A DNA stretch of 64,000 bases from Actinobacteria bacterium 69-20. GTDB taxonomy: Bacteria > Actinomycetota > Actinomycetes > Mycobacteriales > Nakamurellaceae. The translations under genes were made by a program, and so were the position numbers. Shown piece after piece: positions 51,922-62,577 of this stretch. The DNA lies in NCBI GenBank assembly GCA_001897425.1, contig MKSW01000033.1, positions 615,445 to 679,444 of the forward strand. Reading direction: 5' to 3'. The notes beneath the pieces are model-generated. The model saw only the letters and a list, made by a program, of their open reading frames with translations, was not told where the DNA came from and did not search any database. Each line of letters starts with the position of its first letter. Within the stretch, counting starts at the first letter, position 1.

Positions 51922-53178
51922 GTGAGCAACCCAGCGAGCAATTTCCCGAGCGATCCGGCGCACGACCCAGCAAGCGACACCGCACCCCTTCGCATCCTGG
52001 CCGATCAAGCCGCCGTCCCCGGTATCCGCCGCGCGCTGTCCCGCCGCGGGTTCTTCTCGCTGGCGGGCATCGCCGGCGCCGGCGCGCTGCTGGCCGCCTG
52101 CGGCAGTGGCGGCAGTGGCGGCAGTGGCGGCACCGGCGGCGACACCAAGACCGCGGACACCGCGACCGGCGGCAAGCTCGAAGACACCCTGTCGATGTAC
52201 TCCTGGGGCGACTACGACGCGCCCGAGGTGCTGACCGATTTCACAAAGCAGCTCGGCCCCAAGCTGGTCGTCGACTCGTTCGGCTCCAACGAGGAGCTGA
52301 TCTCGAAACTCGTTGCGGCCAAAGGCACCGGCGGCTACGACATCCTCGTGCCCACCGGCGCCTACATCCCGCAGATGGTCGAGAACAAGCTCCTGATGAA
52401 GCTGAACAAGGACCTGATCCCGAACATCAAGTACATGGATCCGGCGTTCCTGAACAAGGCGTGGGACCCGAAGGGCGACTACTCGATCTGCAAGGCCTGG
52501 GGCACCACCGGTTTCGTCTACGACAAGACCGTGATCACCCGGGAACTCAAGACCTGGAACGATTTCCTCGACTGCGCGCAGAAGGAGGCCAGCGGCAAGA
52601 CCAGCGTCCTGGACGACCCCAAGGAGATCACCGGAATGTACTTCTGGGCCAACGGGATCGACTGGAACACCACCGATCCGGCCCATCTCGACGCTGTCGA
52701 GAAGTACCTGACCGGCACGCTGGCGCCGCATGTCTCCGCGTTCGATTCCAATCCGGGAACCGGCGCCATTCCGCAGGGTACGCACGCACTGATTCAGGTA
52801 TGGAACGGTGACGCCCGGCAGGGGATCATCCAATCGAAGAAGGCGGACAAGTGGCAGTGGGTGCTCGGCGCCCCGGCCACCGAACTGTGGATGGACAACT
52901 GGGCGATCTCGTCGACGGCGCCCCATCCGAACGCCGCTCATGCGTTCATCAACTTCGTGCTCACGCCGGAGAATCAGCTCAAGAACGTCGATTACATCGG
53001 CTACCACACGGGCTCGAAAGACATCGAGGAGAAGGCGAAGCAGGAGGACTTGCCGATGCTCGACATGATCTTCTTCACCCCCGAGCAGCTGGCCACGATG
53101 CACGAGGGGACGGTCAACTCGGCGACCGAGCGCACCGTGGACATCTACAACAAGATGAAGGCCGCCGCGAGTGCCTAG
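51922..53178 (+). CDS. potD: Polyamine-binding lipoprotein
   Basis: 418 residues from GTG 51922. The signal is a Tat lipoprotein type: R41-R42 in LSRRGFFSLAG and lipobox LLAAC with C60, then a Gly/Ser spacer (GSGGSGGSGGTGG). The mature protein follows the PotD fold: LSMYSWGDYDAPEVLTDF, YDILVPTGAYIPQM, WGTTGFVYDK and a C-terminal NAAHAFINFVLTPEN. It captures putrescine or spermidine outside the membrane for the PotABC machinery. Its stop overlaps the potB start. Confidence 0.92.
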   Translation: MSNPASNFPSDPAHDPASDTAPLRILADQAAVPGIRRALSRRGFFSLAGIAGAGALLAACGSGGSGGSGGTGGDTKTADTATGGKLEDTLSMYSWGDYDAPEVLTDFTKQLGPKLVVDSFGSNEELISKLVAAKGTGGYDILVPTGAYIPQMVENKLLMKLNKDLIPNIKYMDPAFLNKAWDPKGDYSICKAWGTTGFVYDKTVITRELKTWNDFLDCAQKEASGKTSVLDDPKEITGMYFWANGIDWNTTDPAHLDAVEKYLTGTLAPHVSAFDSNPGTGAIPQGTHALIQVWNGDARQGIIQSKKADKWQWVLGAPATELWMDNWAISSTAPHPNAAHAFINFVLTPENQLKNVDYIGYHTGSKDIEEKAKQEDLPMLDMIFFTPEQLATMHEGTVNSATERTVDIYNKMKAAASA

Positions 53179-54061
53179 GCGGCGCCTGCCGAAGTACGCG
53201 CTCGCCCTGCCCGCGTGGCTGTGGCTGATCGCGTTCTTCATCGTGCCGGTCGCCGTGGTGTTCTGGTACAGCTTCGGTTACAAGCCAGGGCTTTTCGGCT
53301 CGCACGCCAACGACGTCCTCTCCTTCGACCGGTATCTCGAGGTGCTCACCCCGACGTTCTTCAAGACCTTCCTCAACACGCTGCAGATCGGTGTCGCGGG
53401 CACCCTGCTGTGTTTCCTGATCGGCGCGCCGGTCGCCTACTGGATGGCCCTGAAGGCGCCCGCCCACCTCAAGGGCCTGCTCGTCGCCCTGGTGCTGGTG
53501 CCGTTCTGGACGAACTTCCTCATCCGCACCATCGGCTGGATGATCGTGCTCTCCCCGGAGGGCTGGGTGTCGCAGGCCTTCCAGGCGCTCGGCTTCAACC
53601 CGGTGAGTATCCTCTACACCCGGCCGGCCGTGCTGCTCGGCGTCGTCTACAACTACCTGCCGCTGATGATCCTGCCGCTGTTCGTCGCGTTCGACCGCGT
53701 CGGCGTGGTGCTGCGCGAGGCGTCGAAAGACCTTGGCGCGTCACCGCTTCGCACGTTCACCCGGGTCACGTTCCCGCTCGCCCGGCCCGGCGTTATCGTC
53801 GGGGTGCTGCTCGTCTACATCCCGCTGATGGGCGACTACATCACCGCGACCGTGCTCGGTGGCGCCAAGGGCAACATGGTGGGGCAGATGCTCGCCTCCC
53901 AGTTCCAGACCGCACAGAACTGGGCGCTCGGATCGGCCATGGCGATCATGCTCATCCTCATCACCATGGGTTCGATCGCGGTGATGGGCGGCCTGATCAT
54001 CCTCGGGACCATGCCGATCCGGCGGCGCAATCGCGTTCGGCTACAGGAGGTTTCGGTATGA
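53171..54061 (+). CDS. potB: Polyamine ABC transporter permease I
   Basis: 296 residues, six membrane helices, GTG 53171 inside the end of potD. The EAA loop that contacts the ATPase reads EASKDLGASPLRTFTRVTFP. Forms the membrane channel with PotC; stop overlaps the potC ATG. Confidence 0.91.
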   Translation: MPRRRLPKYALALPAWLWLIAFFIVPVAVVFWYSFGYKPGLFGSHANDVLSFDRYLEVLTPTFFKTFLNTLQIGVAGTLLCFLIGAPVAYWMALKAPAHLKGLLVALVLVPFWTNFLIRTIGWMIVLSPEGWVSQAFQALGFNPVSILYTRPAVLLGVVYNYLPLMILPLFVAFDRVGVVLREASKDLGASPLRTFTRVTFPLARPGVIVGVLLVYIPLMGDYITATVLGGAKGNMVGQMLASQFQTAQNWALGSAMAIMLILITMGSIAVMGGLIILGTMPIRRRNRVRLQEVSV

Positions 54062-55038
54062 CGTCCGCTCTGGTCGGTTCCGGGGAGGGCGCCTTCGCGG
54101 CACCCGGCACGGCCTCCGGGGCCGCGCGCGACGCGGCATCGTCGCGGTCCGGCACCGCATCCGGCAGCACCACCGACGGTGCCCCGCCGCAGCACCGGCC
54201 GCGCCGCACGTTCCTCGACCGCACCCTCAAGGTCTGGGCGATCCTGATCTTCGCGTTCCTGTTCACGCCGATCGTGGTGATCGTCGCCTACTCGTTCAAC
54301 ACCGGACGCCTGCTCGCCGCGTTCACCGGCTTCGGGTTCGACAGCTTCGGCGCGTTGTTCACCAAACCTGTTGTGCGCGACGCGGTTCTGGTGTCGCTCA
54401 AGGTCGGCGTGATCGCCGCGATCTTCGCCGCGCTGCTCGGCACGTTCGCAGGGATCGCGCTCGCGAGACGCCCCGGGAAGTGGACGTACTGGTTCATGGG
54501 CCTGCTGCTGCTCGTCGCCGTGACACCCGAGATCGTCGACGCCGTAGCGCTTCTGCCGTGGCTGGTCTTTTTGGGGCAGGATCTGGGCCTGGGAATGTTC
54601 AACAACGGCATCGTGCGCCTGGTGATCGGCAACTCGGTGTTCTCCATCGCCGTTGTCACCTACCTCGTGCGGGCGCGGCTGCTGGGCATGCCGGAGAACC
54701 TGGAGGAGGCGTCCGCCGACCTGTACGCGCCGCCGATGCGCACCTTCCGCAGGGTGACCCTGCCGCTGACGATGCCGGCGATCCTTGCGGGCCTTCTACT
54801 CTCGTTCACGTTCAGCCTGGACGACACGATCGTCGCATCGTTCGTGCAGGTGTCCGGCGCGACCCCGTGGCCGGTGTACGTGCTCTCCGCCGTGCACAGC
54901 GGGCTGCGGCCGGAGGTCGCCGCGGTGTCCAGCATCATGCTGGTGATCACGCTCGGCGCGCTCGCCGTCGTGGGGATCGTGCTCAAACGTGCCGGGGACT
55001 CGTCCGCCGAGATCGCCAGCACCATGGCCGGCGGCTGA
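54058..55038 (+). CDS. potC: Polyamine ABC transporter permease II
   Basis: 326 residues from ATG 54058. An unusual ~50-residue Ala/Ser/Gly-rich cytoplasmic leader precedes six helices; the EAA loop is EASADLYAPPMRTFRRVTLP. Heterodimer partner of PotB. Last gene of the potABCD unit. Confidence 0.9.
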   Translation: MTSALVGSGEGAFAAPGTASGAARDAASSRSGTASGSTTDGAPPQHRPRRTFLDRTLKVWAILIFAFLFTPIVVIVAYSFNTGRLLAAFTGFGFDSFGALFTKPVVRDAVLVSLKVGVIAAIFAALLGTFAGIALARRPGKWTYWFMGLLLLVAVTPEIVDAVALLPWLVFLGQDLGLGMFNNGIVRLVIGNSVFSIAVVTYLVRARLLGMPENLEEASADLYAPPMRTFRRVTLPLTMPAILAGLLLSFTFSLDDTIVASFVQVSGATPWPVYVLSAVHSGLRPEVAAVSSIMLVITLGALAVVGIVLKRAGDSSAEIASTMAGG

Positions 55039-55101
55039 CGATCATCCCGAGAATCCGGCCCACGCAACGGATGTGCCACCGTGAATGACGTGAATGACGG
55101 G

Positions 55102-55120
55102 TATGACGCTGTTCCGGGCC
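55102..55120 (+). repeat. Dispersed motif copy 9 (TATGACGCTGTTCCGGGCC), intergenic
   Basis: A perfect consensus in the gap after potC, next to a short run of GAATGACG/GTATGACG units (55083-55108). Identical to copy 11. Confidence 0.7.
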
Positions 55121-55228
55121 GCGCCCCCACACCGACGATGATGCCCGCTGAGAAATGATCACTGCGCCGTGAACACCGAACACTGAGCCTTGAACTCGCC
55201 CCGAACGCCGACCGGAAGGACCCGCTCC

Positions 55229-56884
55229 GTGACCGACTACGCCGATCTCGCCTTCACCGGCGGCCCCGTCTATACCGCGAACTCGGTCCGTGCCCAGGCC
55301 AACGCCGTCGCGGTGCGCGGCGGCCGCATTGTCGCTGTGGGGCACGATGTCTCGGAGCTCATCGGGTCAGGCACAGAGGTGGTCGACCTCCGTGGCGGGA
55401 TGCTCGTCCCCGGGTTCCAGGACGCGCACGTGCACCCCGTGATGGGCGGACTGCAGATGCTGCAATGCCACCTGTCGGATGCGTACACCGAGTCCGACTA
55501 CCTCGACATCATCGGCCGCTACGCCGCCGCGAACCCGGACAAGGAGTGGATCCTGGGCGGCGGCTGGTCCATGTCCGCGTTCGAGGGCGGCACCCCGACC
55601 GCCGCCGCGCTGGACACGGTGGTCGCGAACCGGCCGGTGTTCCTGCCGAACCGGGACGGCCACGGCGCGTGGGCCAACTCGGAAGCGTTGCGGCGCGCCG
55701 GAATCGACCGAAACACACCCGATCCCGCCGACGGTCGCATCGAGCGGCACGCCGCCGGGAACCCGACCGGCACGCTGCACGAGGGTGCCATGTCGCTCGT
55801 CAGCCGACTGCTCCCCGCGCCCACCCTGGACGACCTCGTGGCCGGGCTCCTCGCCGGCCAGCGCTACCTGCATTCGCTCGGGATCACCGCCTGGCAGGAC
55901 GCGCTCATCGGCGACTACGCGGATCTCATCGATCCCGGGCCCGCCTACCTGCGCGCGGCGGCGAGCGGGACGCTCACCGCCCGGGTGATCGGCGCCCTGT
56001 GGTGGGACCGCGGCGCCGGGCTCGACCAGATCGAATCCCTCGTCGATCGCCGAAACCGCTACCGGGGCGGGCGTTTTGCCGCCACCAGCGTCAAGATCAT
56101 GCAGGACGGCGTGGCGGAGAACTTCACCGCCTCGCTGCTCGATCCGTACCGCGACGGCCACGGGCACCCCACCGACAACTCCGGCATCTCCTTCGTCGAC
56201 CCGGAGGTGTTGAACGAGGCGGTTCCTCGGCTGGACGCGCTCGGCTTCCAGGTGCACTTCCACGCGATCGGCGACCGCGCCGTTCGCGAGTGCCTGGACG
56301 CCGTCGAACACGCGATCGCGCGAAACAGCATGCGGGACAACCGGCATCACATCGCGCACATCCAGGTGGTGCACCCGGAGGACGTGCCGCGGTTCCGCGC
56401 GCTGGGCGTCGCCGCCAACATGCAGATGCTGTGGGCGACGCTCGAGCCGCAGATGGTGGAGCTCACTGTGCCCTTCCTCGGCGAGCCCCGCGCCGGCTGG
56501 CAGTACCCGTTCGGGGACTTGCTGCGCGCCGGCACCGTGCTCGCGGCCGGCAGCGACTGGTCCGTGTCCACCCCCGACCCCTGGGCGGCGATCCACACCG
56601 GCGTCAGCCGCGTTCCCGCGCCCGGCGAGGAGCTGGGCGATTTCGAGCCGTTCCTGCCGAACCAGACACTCGACCTGGGCGCCGCGTTGAACGCGTATAC
56701 GGCGGGGTCCGCATGGATCAACCACCTGGACGACACGACCGGGACGATCGAGGTCGGCAAATACGCGGACCTCGCCGTGCTCGATCGCGATCCATTCGAC
56801 GGACCGGCGGCCGAGATCGGGGAGACCCGCGTGCTGCAGACCTTCGTGGAAGGCGAGCGGGTCTTCGCGACCGACGACGCCTGA
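55229..56884 (+). CDS. Amidohydrolase family 3 (YtcJ-like) metal-dependent hydrolase
   Basis: 551 residues from GTG 55229 (AAGGA upstream). TIM-barrel amidohydrolase: metal-binding HxH in VPGFQDAHVHP, FHAIGDRAVRECL and HHIAHIQVVHPED histidines, and the final aspartate in AAGSDWSVSTPDP. Closest in pattern to YtcJ/imidazolonepropionase-like proteins of unknown substrate. It follows the polyamine locus, so hydrolysis of an N-acylated or carbamoylated amine is possible. Confidence 0.87.
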   Translation: MTDYADLAFTGGPVYTANSVRAQANAVAVRGGRIVAVGHDVSELIGSGTEVVDLRGGMLVPGFQDAHVHPVMGGLQMLQCHLSDAYTESDYLDIIGRYAAANPDKEWILGGGWSMSAFEGGTPTAAALDTVVANRPVFLPNRDGHGAWANSEALRRAGIDRNTPDPADGRIERHAAGNPTGTLHEGAMSLVSRLLPAPTLDDLVAGLLAGQRYLHSLGITAWQDALIGDYADLIDPGPAYLRAAASGTLTARVIGALWWDRGAGLDQIESLVDRRNRYRGGRFAATSVKIMQDGVAENFTASLLDPYRDGHGHPTDNSGISFVDPEVLNEAVPRLDALGFQVHFHAIGDRAVRECLDAVEHAIARNSMRDNRHHIAHIQVVHPEDVPRFRALGVAANMQMLWATLEPQMVELTVPFLGEPRAGWQYPFGDLLRAGTVLAAGSDWSVSTPDPWAAIHTGVSRVPAPGEELGDFEPFLPNQTLDLGAALNAYTAGSAWINHLDDTTGTIEVGKYADLAVLDRDPFDGPAAEIGETRVLQTFVEGERVFATDDA

Positions 56885-56906
56885 CCCGCTCCGGCCGGGC
56901 GGCCGT

Positions 56907-56991
56907 ACCCTCGTCGCCTCCCCGCTCGAGTGTGAGTCCTGCAGGGCGAAACGGCCCTGGGGCCCTGCAGCACTCACACCCGACGAGGGTC
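56907..56991. terminator. Large interrupted palindrome between convergent genes
   Basis: An 18-base inner stem (56930-56947 with 56962-56979, one mismatch, 14-base loop) is flanked by a further 10-base pair ACCCTCGTCG/CGACGAGGGT (56907-56916 and 56982-56991). It lies between the amidohydrolase and the convergent DUF2020 gene and could terminate both. The length and near symmetry also fit a small palindromic repeat element. Confidence 0.65.
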
Positions 56992-57059
56992 GGTGGGCGC
57001 GATCGGGGTAGGTGCGCGTGTTCGGAATACGTGCGCATGCCCGCTATAGCGACAGCGCG

Positions 57060-57770
57060 CTACAGCCCGAGGTTCGCGACGATGTCCGCCACCATCTGGC
57101 GGCCCTTGATCGACTGCTTCTGGTTCGAGATGGCGATGATCGCGATCGTGCCCTTGGACACCGCGTAGATCGAGCCCGCGTCCGGGTAGCCCGGCAGCCC
57201 GTTCGGCGTGGACATCGCGCCACCGGTCCATCCGGCGGGATGCGTCACCGGGTACGACTCCCCGATCGGCACATGCTCGTTCACCGCCGCGGCCGCCTGC
57301 TCGGGCGTGGCCGCCCGCACGATCCGAGTCGCCGCCAGGAACCCGCCGCTGGAGCGCGTGAACACGCAGACCGGATACGGCTGGACCTGGATCACCGAGG
57401 TCACGCCGGTGTGCTGCCCATTGGCGTCCTCCACCTGCTGGTCCGTGAGATACGGACAGGTGCCCGGCGCGGCCGGCGGCTCCGAGGTGGTCGGCGGCGG
57501 CGCGATCAGCGTCGGTGCGGTCGGCGTCGTGACGACGGTGGTGGGCCGATCGGACACGGTCACGGTGCCGGGGCTTTGGGCGCCCGTCGAGGGGTGCGTC
57601 GCCGTTCCGGTCGGCTGAGACAACTGAGATGACGGCGATGACGACGTTCCGGGGCCGGGCCCCGTCGATGCCGCACTGCACCCCGCGACGGACACCGCGA
57701 ATGCCACCGCGATGAGTGCGCCGGACATCGCTGCACGAAGGCGGCCGCGCGCGGCGCGATCCCGAGCCAT
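57060..57770 (-). CDS. DUF2020-like secreted lipoprotein
   Basis: 236 residues. Signal peptide with lipobox VSVAGCSA near residue 31, a ~70-residue Ser/Thr/Pro linker, then a DUF2020-type domain: CPYLTDQQVEDANGQ, PYPVCVFTRSSGG, AAAAVNEHVPIGESYPV, PAGWTGG, SIYAVSKGTIAIIAISNQKQS. Anchored on the outer face of the membrane; function unknown. ATG 57770 follows GGGGGA. The linker holds a variant motif copy. Confidence 0.82.
   Translation of the reverse strand: MARDRAARGRLRAAMSGALIAVAFAVSVAGCSAASTGPGPGTSSSPSSQLSQPTGTATHPSTGAQSPGTVTVSDRPTTVVTTPTAPTLIAPPPTTSEPPAAPGTCPYLTDQQVEDANGQHTGVTSVIQVQPYPVCVFTRSSGGFLAATRIVRAATPEQAAAAVNEHVPIGESYPVTHPAGWTGGAMSTPNGLPGYPDAGSIYAVSKGTIAIIAISNQKQSIKGRQMVADIVANLGL
57637..57656 (+). 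repeat. Dispersed motif copy 10, variant, in the DUF2020 lipoprotein linker
   Basis: GATGACGACGTTCCGGGGCC, two changes in the core (CT to AC). Encodes Gly/Thr/Ser residues on the coding strand. Confidence 0.4.
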
Positions 57771-57999
57771 GGCTCCCCCTTTCGCTAGCCCTTCCACCGG
57801 CCCGCGCCTGGATGCGAGCGGGTCTTTTCGAGTCCTCACGCTATCCGGTCGGCCGGCGAAGTCTCACGATGAGCGTCGGTCCGCACGGTAATCTCACGAT
57901 CGAGGGCAGTCGCCCGTCGCGGACACCCGGCGAACGCTCGTCACCATCGGCTCCGGCCGGATCGGAGATCTCCGGGCGGTCGGCGAAAGGAGCGGCACC

Positions 58000-58419
58000 G
58001 TGGCCGAACCGACCCGCCGCGCCACCAGCCAGCGCGCCGCCTTGGAGGCGGTCCTGGCGGATACCGACGAGTTCGCCACGGCGCAGGAGTTGCACGAGGC
58101 GCTGCGAGGTGCCGGTGCCCGGGTGGGGCTCGCCACGGTCTATCGGACGCTCGCGGATCTGGTGGCCGCCGGCGAGATCGACACGCTCCGCAGCCCGGCC
58201 GGGGAGACGCTGTACCGACGCTGCGGCGAGTCCGAGCATCACCACCATCTGGTGTGCCGGGTGTGCGGGCGCACGGTCGAGGTCACCAACCCCGCCGTGG
58301 AGCGTTGGGCGCGCACCGTCGCCCGCCGATACGACTTCTCAGACATCGGCCACGAGATAGAGCTTTTCGGCATCTGCGCGGCCTGCGCGCGGCGTACTTC
58401 CCAGCCCATGGCAGGGTGA
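58000..58419 (+). CDS. Fur-family metal-responsive regulator (Zur/FurB-like)
   Basis: 139 residues from GTG 58000 with AAGGAG nine bases upstream. Winged helix TSQRAALEAVLADTDEFATAQELHEAL and VGLATVYRTLADL, metal-binding SEHHHHLVCRVCG and the structural zinc pair CAACARR. The His-rich motif fits Zur or Fur; no target operator or metal transporter is nearby, so the metal is undecided. Confidence 0.9.
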   Translation: MAEPTRRATSQRAALEAVLADTDEFATAQELHEALRGAGARVGLATVYRTLADLVAAGEIDTLRSPAGETLYRRCGESEHHHHLVCRVCGRTVEVTNPAVERWARTVARRYDFSDIGHEIELFGICAACARRTSQPMAG

Positions 58420-58423
58420 AGGG

Positions 58424-58972
58424 GTGAAGCCGCGAACGTCGTCATGGGCCTCGTCACAGGCGGAGCGCGCCGAACCGCAGGCGCGCGCCGGTGCAGCGGC
58501 GCGAGCGGCGGCGGGCGCCGTCATCCTCGTTCTCGCGACGCTCACCGGGTGCGGGGCGGCCCGATCCGGCGGCACCGCGCCGACCACCCCGGCGCCGCAG
58601 CACATCACCCTGCAGACCGCGAAGGCCCCCTTCGGCACCTACCTCACGGATGGCTCGGGCCGGGCGCTCTATATGTGGGACGCGGATCGCACGGGGGCGC
58701 CGACCTGCTACGGGGACTGCGCGGCGACCTGGCCACCGGTCACCGTCTCCGGCGACGCGACGGCTGGTCCGGGCGTCCAGGGGAGTCTGATCTCGCAGGT
58801 CAAGCGCACCGACGGCGTCGAGCAGGTGACCTACGGCGGGTGGCCGCTCTACTACTACCAGCCGGATGCGCGGCCGGGGGAGCTCTCCGGCCAGGGCAAC
58901 ACCGGGTTCGGGGCGGTGTGGTGGGTGGTCGGGCCGGACGGCAAGCCGCTGCCCTCGGAACCGCAGGGGTGA
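58424..58972 (+). CDS. Secreted lipoprotein of the COG4315 repeat family
   Basis: 182 residues. Signal peptide with lipobox TLTGCGA; two copies of the family repeat (GTYLTDGSGRALYMWDAD ... CYGDCAATWPPV and VTYGGWPLYYYQPDARPGELSGQG). Surface lipoprotein, function unknown. Four bases after the Fur gene; probably co-transcribed and perhaps metal-regulated. Confidence 0.85.
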   Translation: MKPRTSSWASSQAERAEPQARAGAAARAAAGAVILVLATLTGCGAARSGGTAPTTPAPQHITLQTAKAPFGTYLTDGSGRALYMWDADRTGAPTCYGDCAATWPPVTVSGDATAGPGVQGSLISQVKRTDGVEQVTYGGWPLYYYQPDARPGELSGQGNTGFGAVWWVVGPDGKPLPSEPQG

Positions 58973-59076
58973 CGCACCGGCCGATCACGAGCGGGGCGAG
59001 TGCCGTCAGCAGGTGAGCGCGCCGGCGGGCGCTAGCACGTCCGCGCGGGTCGGCGGGGCCAGTGCTGGTTGGCGGG

Positions 59077-59268
59077 TCAGCGCGTCAGCGCCCAGATGAT
59101 GACGGCGACGACGATGATGAGGACGATCGCGCCGATCGCGATCCAGAGCCCCTTCGACCCGCCCGCCGAGCCGCCGGAGTCGATCTCTTGTTCATGCTCC
59201 ACGAAGCGCTTGAACATTCCGGTGTCGGCGATATGGCCCTCGTCGTCGGACTCGTGGGGTGTGGACAT
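59077..59268 (-). CDS. Small tail-anchored membrane protein
   Basis: 63 residues: acidic start (MSTPHESDDEGHIADTG), amphipathic FKRFVEHEQEID, Gly/Ser linker, and a C-terminal helix (LWIAIGAIVLIIVVAVIIWAL). This layout is common in small actinobacterial membrane proteins; function unknown. Confidence 0.7.
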   Translation of the reverse strand: MSTPHESDDEGHIADTGMFKRFVEHEQEIDSGGSAGGSKGLWIAIGAIVLIIVVAVIIWALTR

Positions 59269-59494
59269 ACCCGATAGTCAACCGCATCGCGGAGTGTGAC
59301 GCGGCACGACCCGCCTAACAAACCGGTCGCGGATCGGTCACCGTTCGGTGACGGCGGGGCCTGCTGGTTGCCCGTCGGCCGCGTGCTGGCGGCGTGTCGG
59401 CGCGCAAGGCCCGAGAATCGCCGCTGCGCGACACTGTCAAGTGATCTGCGTCACGGCCGATACTGATGGTAGGCACCGGGAACGGAGGTCCGCC

Positions 59495-60025
59495 ATGACA
59501 GAGCACATGCCGTCCATCGAGGTCGCGCCGCTGCAGGCACGCGGCGAACTGCGTGGATTCCTGCTCGGCGGGCGTTGGCCGGATTCGACGCTCGAATGGC
59601 TCCGCGTGCTCATGCTGGCGGTGCGGGTCGCCGCGGTTCCTGGTCTGCTGCCCACCACCACGGTGTTCCGGGTGCGCGAGGACGTTCCGCCGGATCCGCC
59701 GGTCGGCACGGTCGGGCTGGTCCTCGCCGAAGGCACCTTCGTCGGCGAACATCGGTTGGCGGCGGGGCAGTTTGCGGATCCGCAGCCGATCGGGCTCATG
59801 GTGCTGCACCCGCCGTCGGAGACACACCCGTCCATGCCCGAGGTCGAAGACGTCGCCTCCGGATGCGTCTTGCTGCCGGGGCTCCCGTGGCTGGGCCTGG
59901 ACCACCGCGCGGGCTGGGTCGAGGCGACGTCCGGCGGGACGGTGACGTCCATGGTGTCCCGCTCCGGGCCGGACCTCGACTCCGACGCCGACACCGCCGT
60001 GCTCGCCATGCTCATGGCGGCGTAG
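59495..60025 (+). CDS. Hypothetical protein
   Basis: 176 residues from ATG 59495 with CGGAGG upstream. Soluble, acidic towards the end, with a mixed alpha/beta look (FLLGGRWPDSTLEWLRVLMLAV; TVGLVLAEGTFVGE; DVASGCVLLPGLPWLGL). No family recognised. No operon partner. Confidence 0.65.
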   Translation: MTEHMPSIEVAPLQARGELRGFLLGGRWPDSTLEWLRVLMLAVRVAAVPGLLPTTTVFRVREDVPPDPPVGTVGLVLAEGTFVGEHRLAAGQFADPQPIGLMVLHPPSETHPSMPEVEDVASGCVLLPGLPWLGLDHRAGWVEATSGGTVTSMVSRSGPDLDSDADTAVLAMLMAA

Positions 60026-60195
60026 TGGCCGATCGTTTATCGAGGCGCCGTCGCGTCGCCGGGTGTCGCTGAACGCGCCGAACTGATGATCTTTTTGATC
60101 TTTCCAGGGCCGTGGGACTGCTAGCCTTTGAGACCACGGTGGACATCGCGGCTCGTCATGGGGACGATCCGCCCGGTCGAACGGAGATTTCGCCG

Positions 60196-60945
60196 ATGGG
60201 CAGGACGCTGCACCGAGCCGTGGTGGCCCTCGCCGCCGCGGCGCTCGTCACGCTGACGGGCTGTAGCACCGCGATCTCCGGAACCGCCACGGCGGCAACG
60301 CATCTGGCGCCGACCGCGCAGAGTTCGGCGCAGCCCAGTGAGACCTCGTCGTCGCAGGTCGCAACCACGTCGGAGTCGACGGCCCCGGATACGTCGAGCT
60401 CCGAGCCGATCCGGCCCATGCCGCCGATGCCGTCCATCGGTGGCAGCTCCGACGGAAGTTCCTCGGTGTCACCGTCGGACGTGCAGCAGTTGGACGATCC
60501 GAGCATCACCTGGCTCGCCGGGTTCTGCACCGGGTTCAGCGACGTGGCCAGCTATTCCGGCCCGGACACGTCGGGCATGAGCGACAGCGAGATCGTCCAG
60601 ACGATCGTCGATGCCTACGACTCGATGTCGGCCGCGGCGGCGTCCGCGAAGACGACTTTGCAGACACTGCCCGCGCCCACGTTCCCCGGTCACGACAAGA
60701 TCGTGCCAGCCGCCCTCGCCTGGTTCGCCGCGGTGAACTCGGTCTACGGCAAGGGCGCCGACACCATTGCCACCGGCACCTTCACGTCGCTCGACGAGCT
60801 CTCGGCGGCCGTCAACAAGGTCGAGGCGGGCATGGACTCGGCGAACACGTCCTTCGGCACGGCCATCGGCACGGTGGATCCGTCGGTCACCCATGCGATG
60901 AAGTCGCTTCAGGAGTGTTCGACGCTCATCAACTCGGCGGGCTGA
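60196..60945 (+). CDS. Secreted lipoprotein of unknown function
   Basis: 249 residues. Lipobox VTLTGCST after a short signal, a ~70-residue Ser/Thr-rich linker, then a helical domain of ~150 residues (LAGFCTGFSDVASY ... HAMKSLQECSTLINSAG) with two cysteines likely paired. ATG 60196 follows CGGAGA. No family recognised. Confidence 0.72.
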   Translation: MGRTLHRAVVALAAAALVTLTGCSTAISGTATAATHLAPTAQSSAQPSETSSSQVATTSESTAPDTSSSEPIRPMPPMPSIGGSSDGSSSVSPSDVQQLDDPSITWLAGFCTGFSDVASYSGPDTSGMSDSEIVQTIVDAYDSMSAAAASAKTTLQTLPAPTFPGHDKIVPAALAWFAAVNSVYGKGADTIATGTFTSLDELSAAVNKVEAGMDSANTSFGTAIGTVDPSVTHAMKSLQECSTLINSAG

Positions 60946-61059
60946 TCCCGACGGTCGTGAGCCCCGGGCTGAACTGCGCCCGCTGAACCCCATCGGTCAG
61001 CAACGCCGCGGGCCTTGCCGCGCGTATCCCCGCAGCGCGCGGCCCCGCTTTCAGTCGGG

Positions 61060-62577
<1,518 letters not shown>

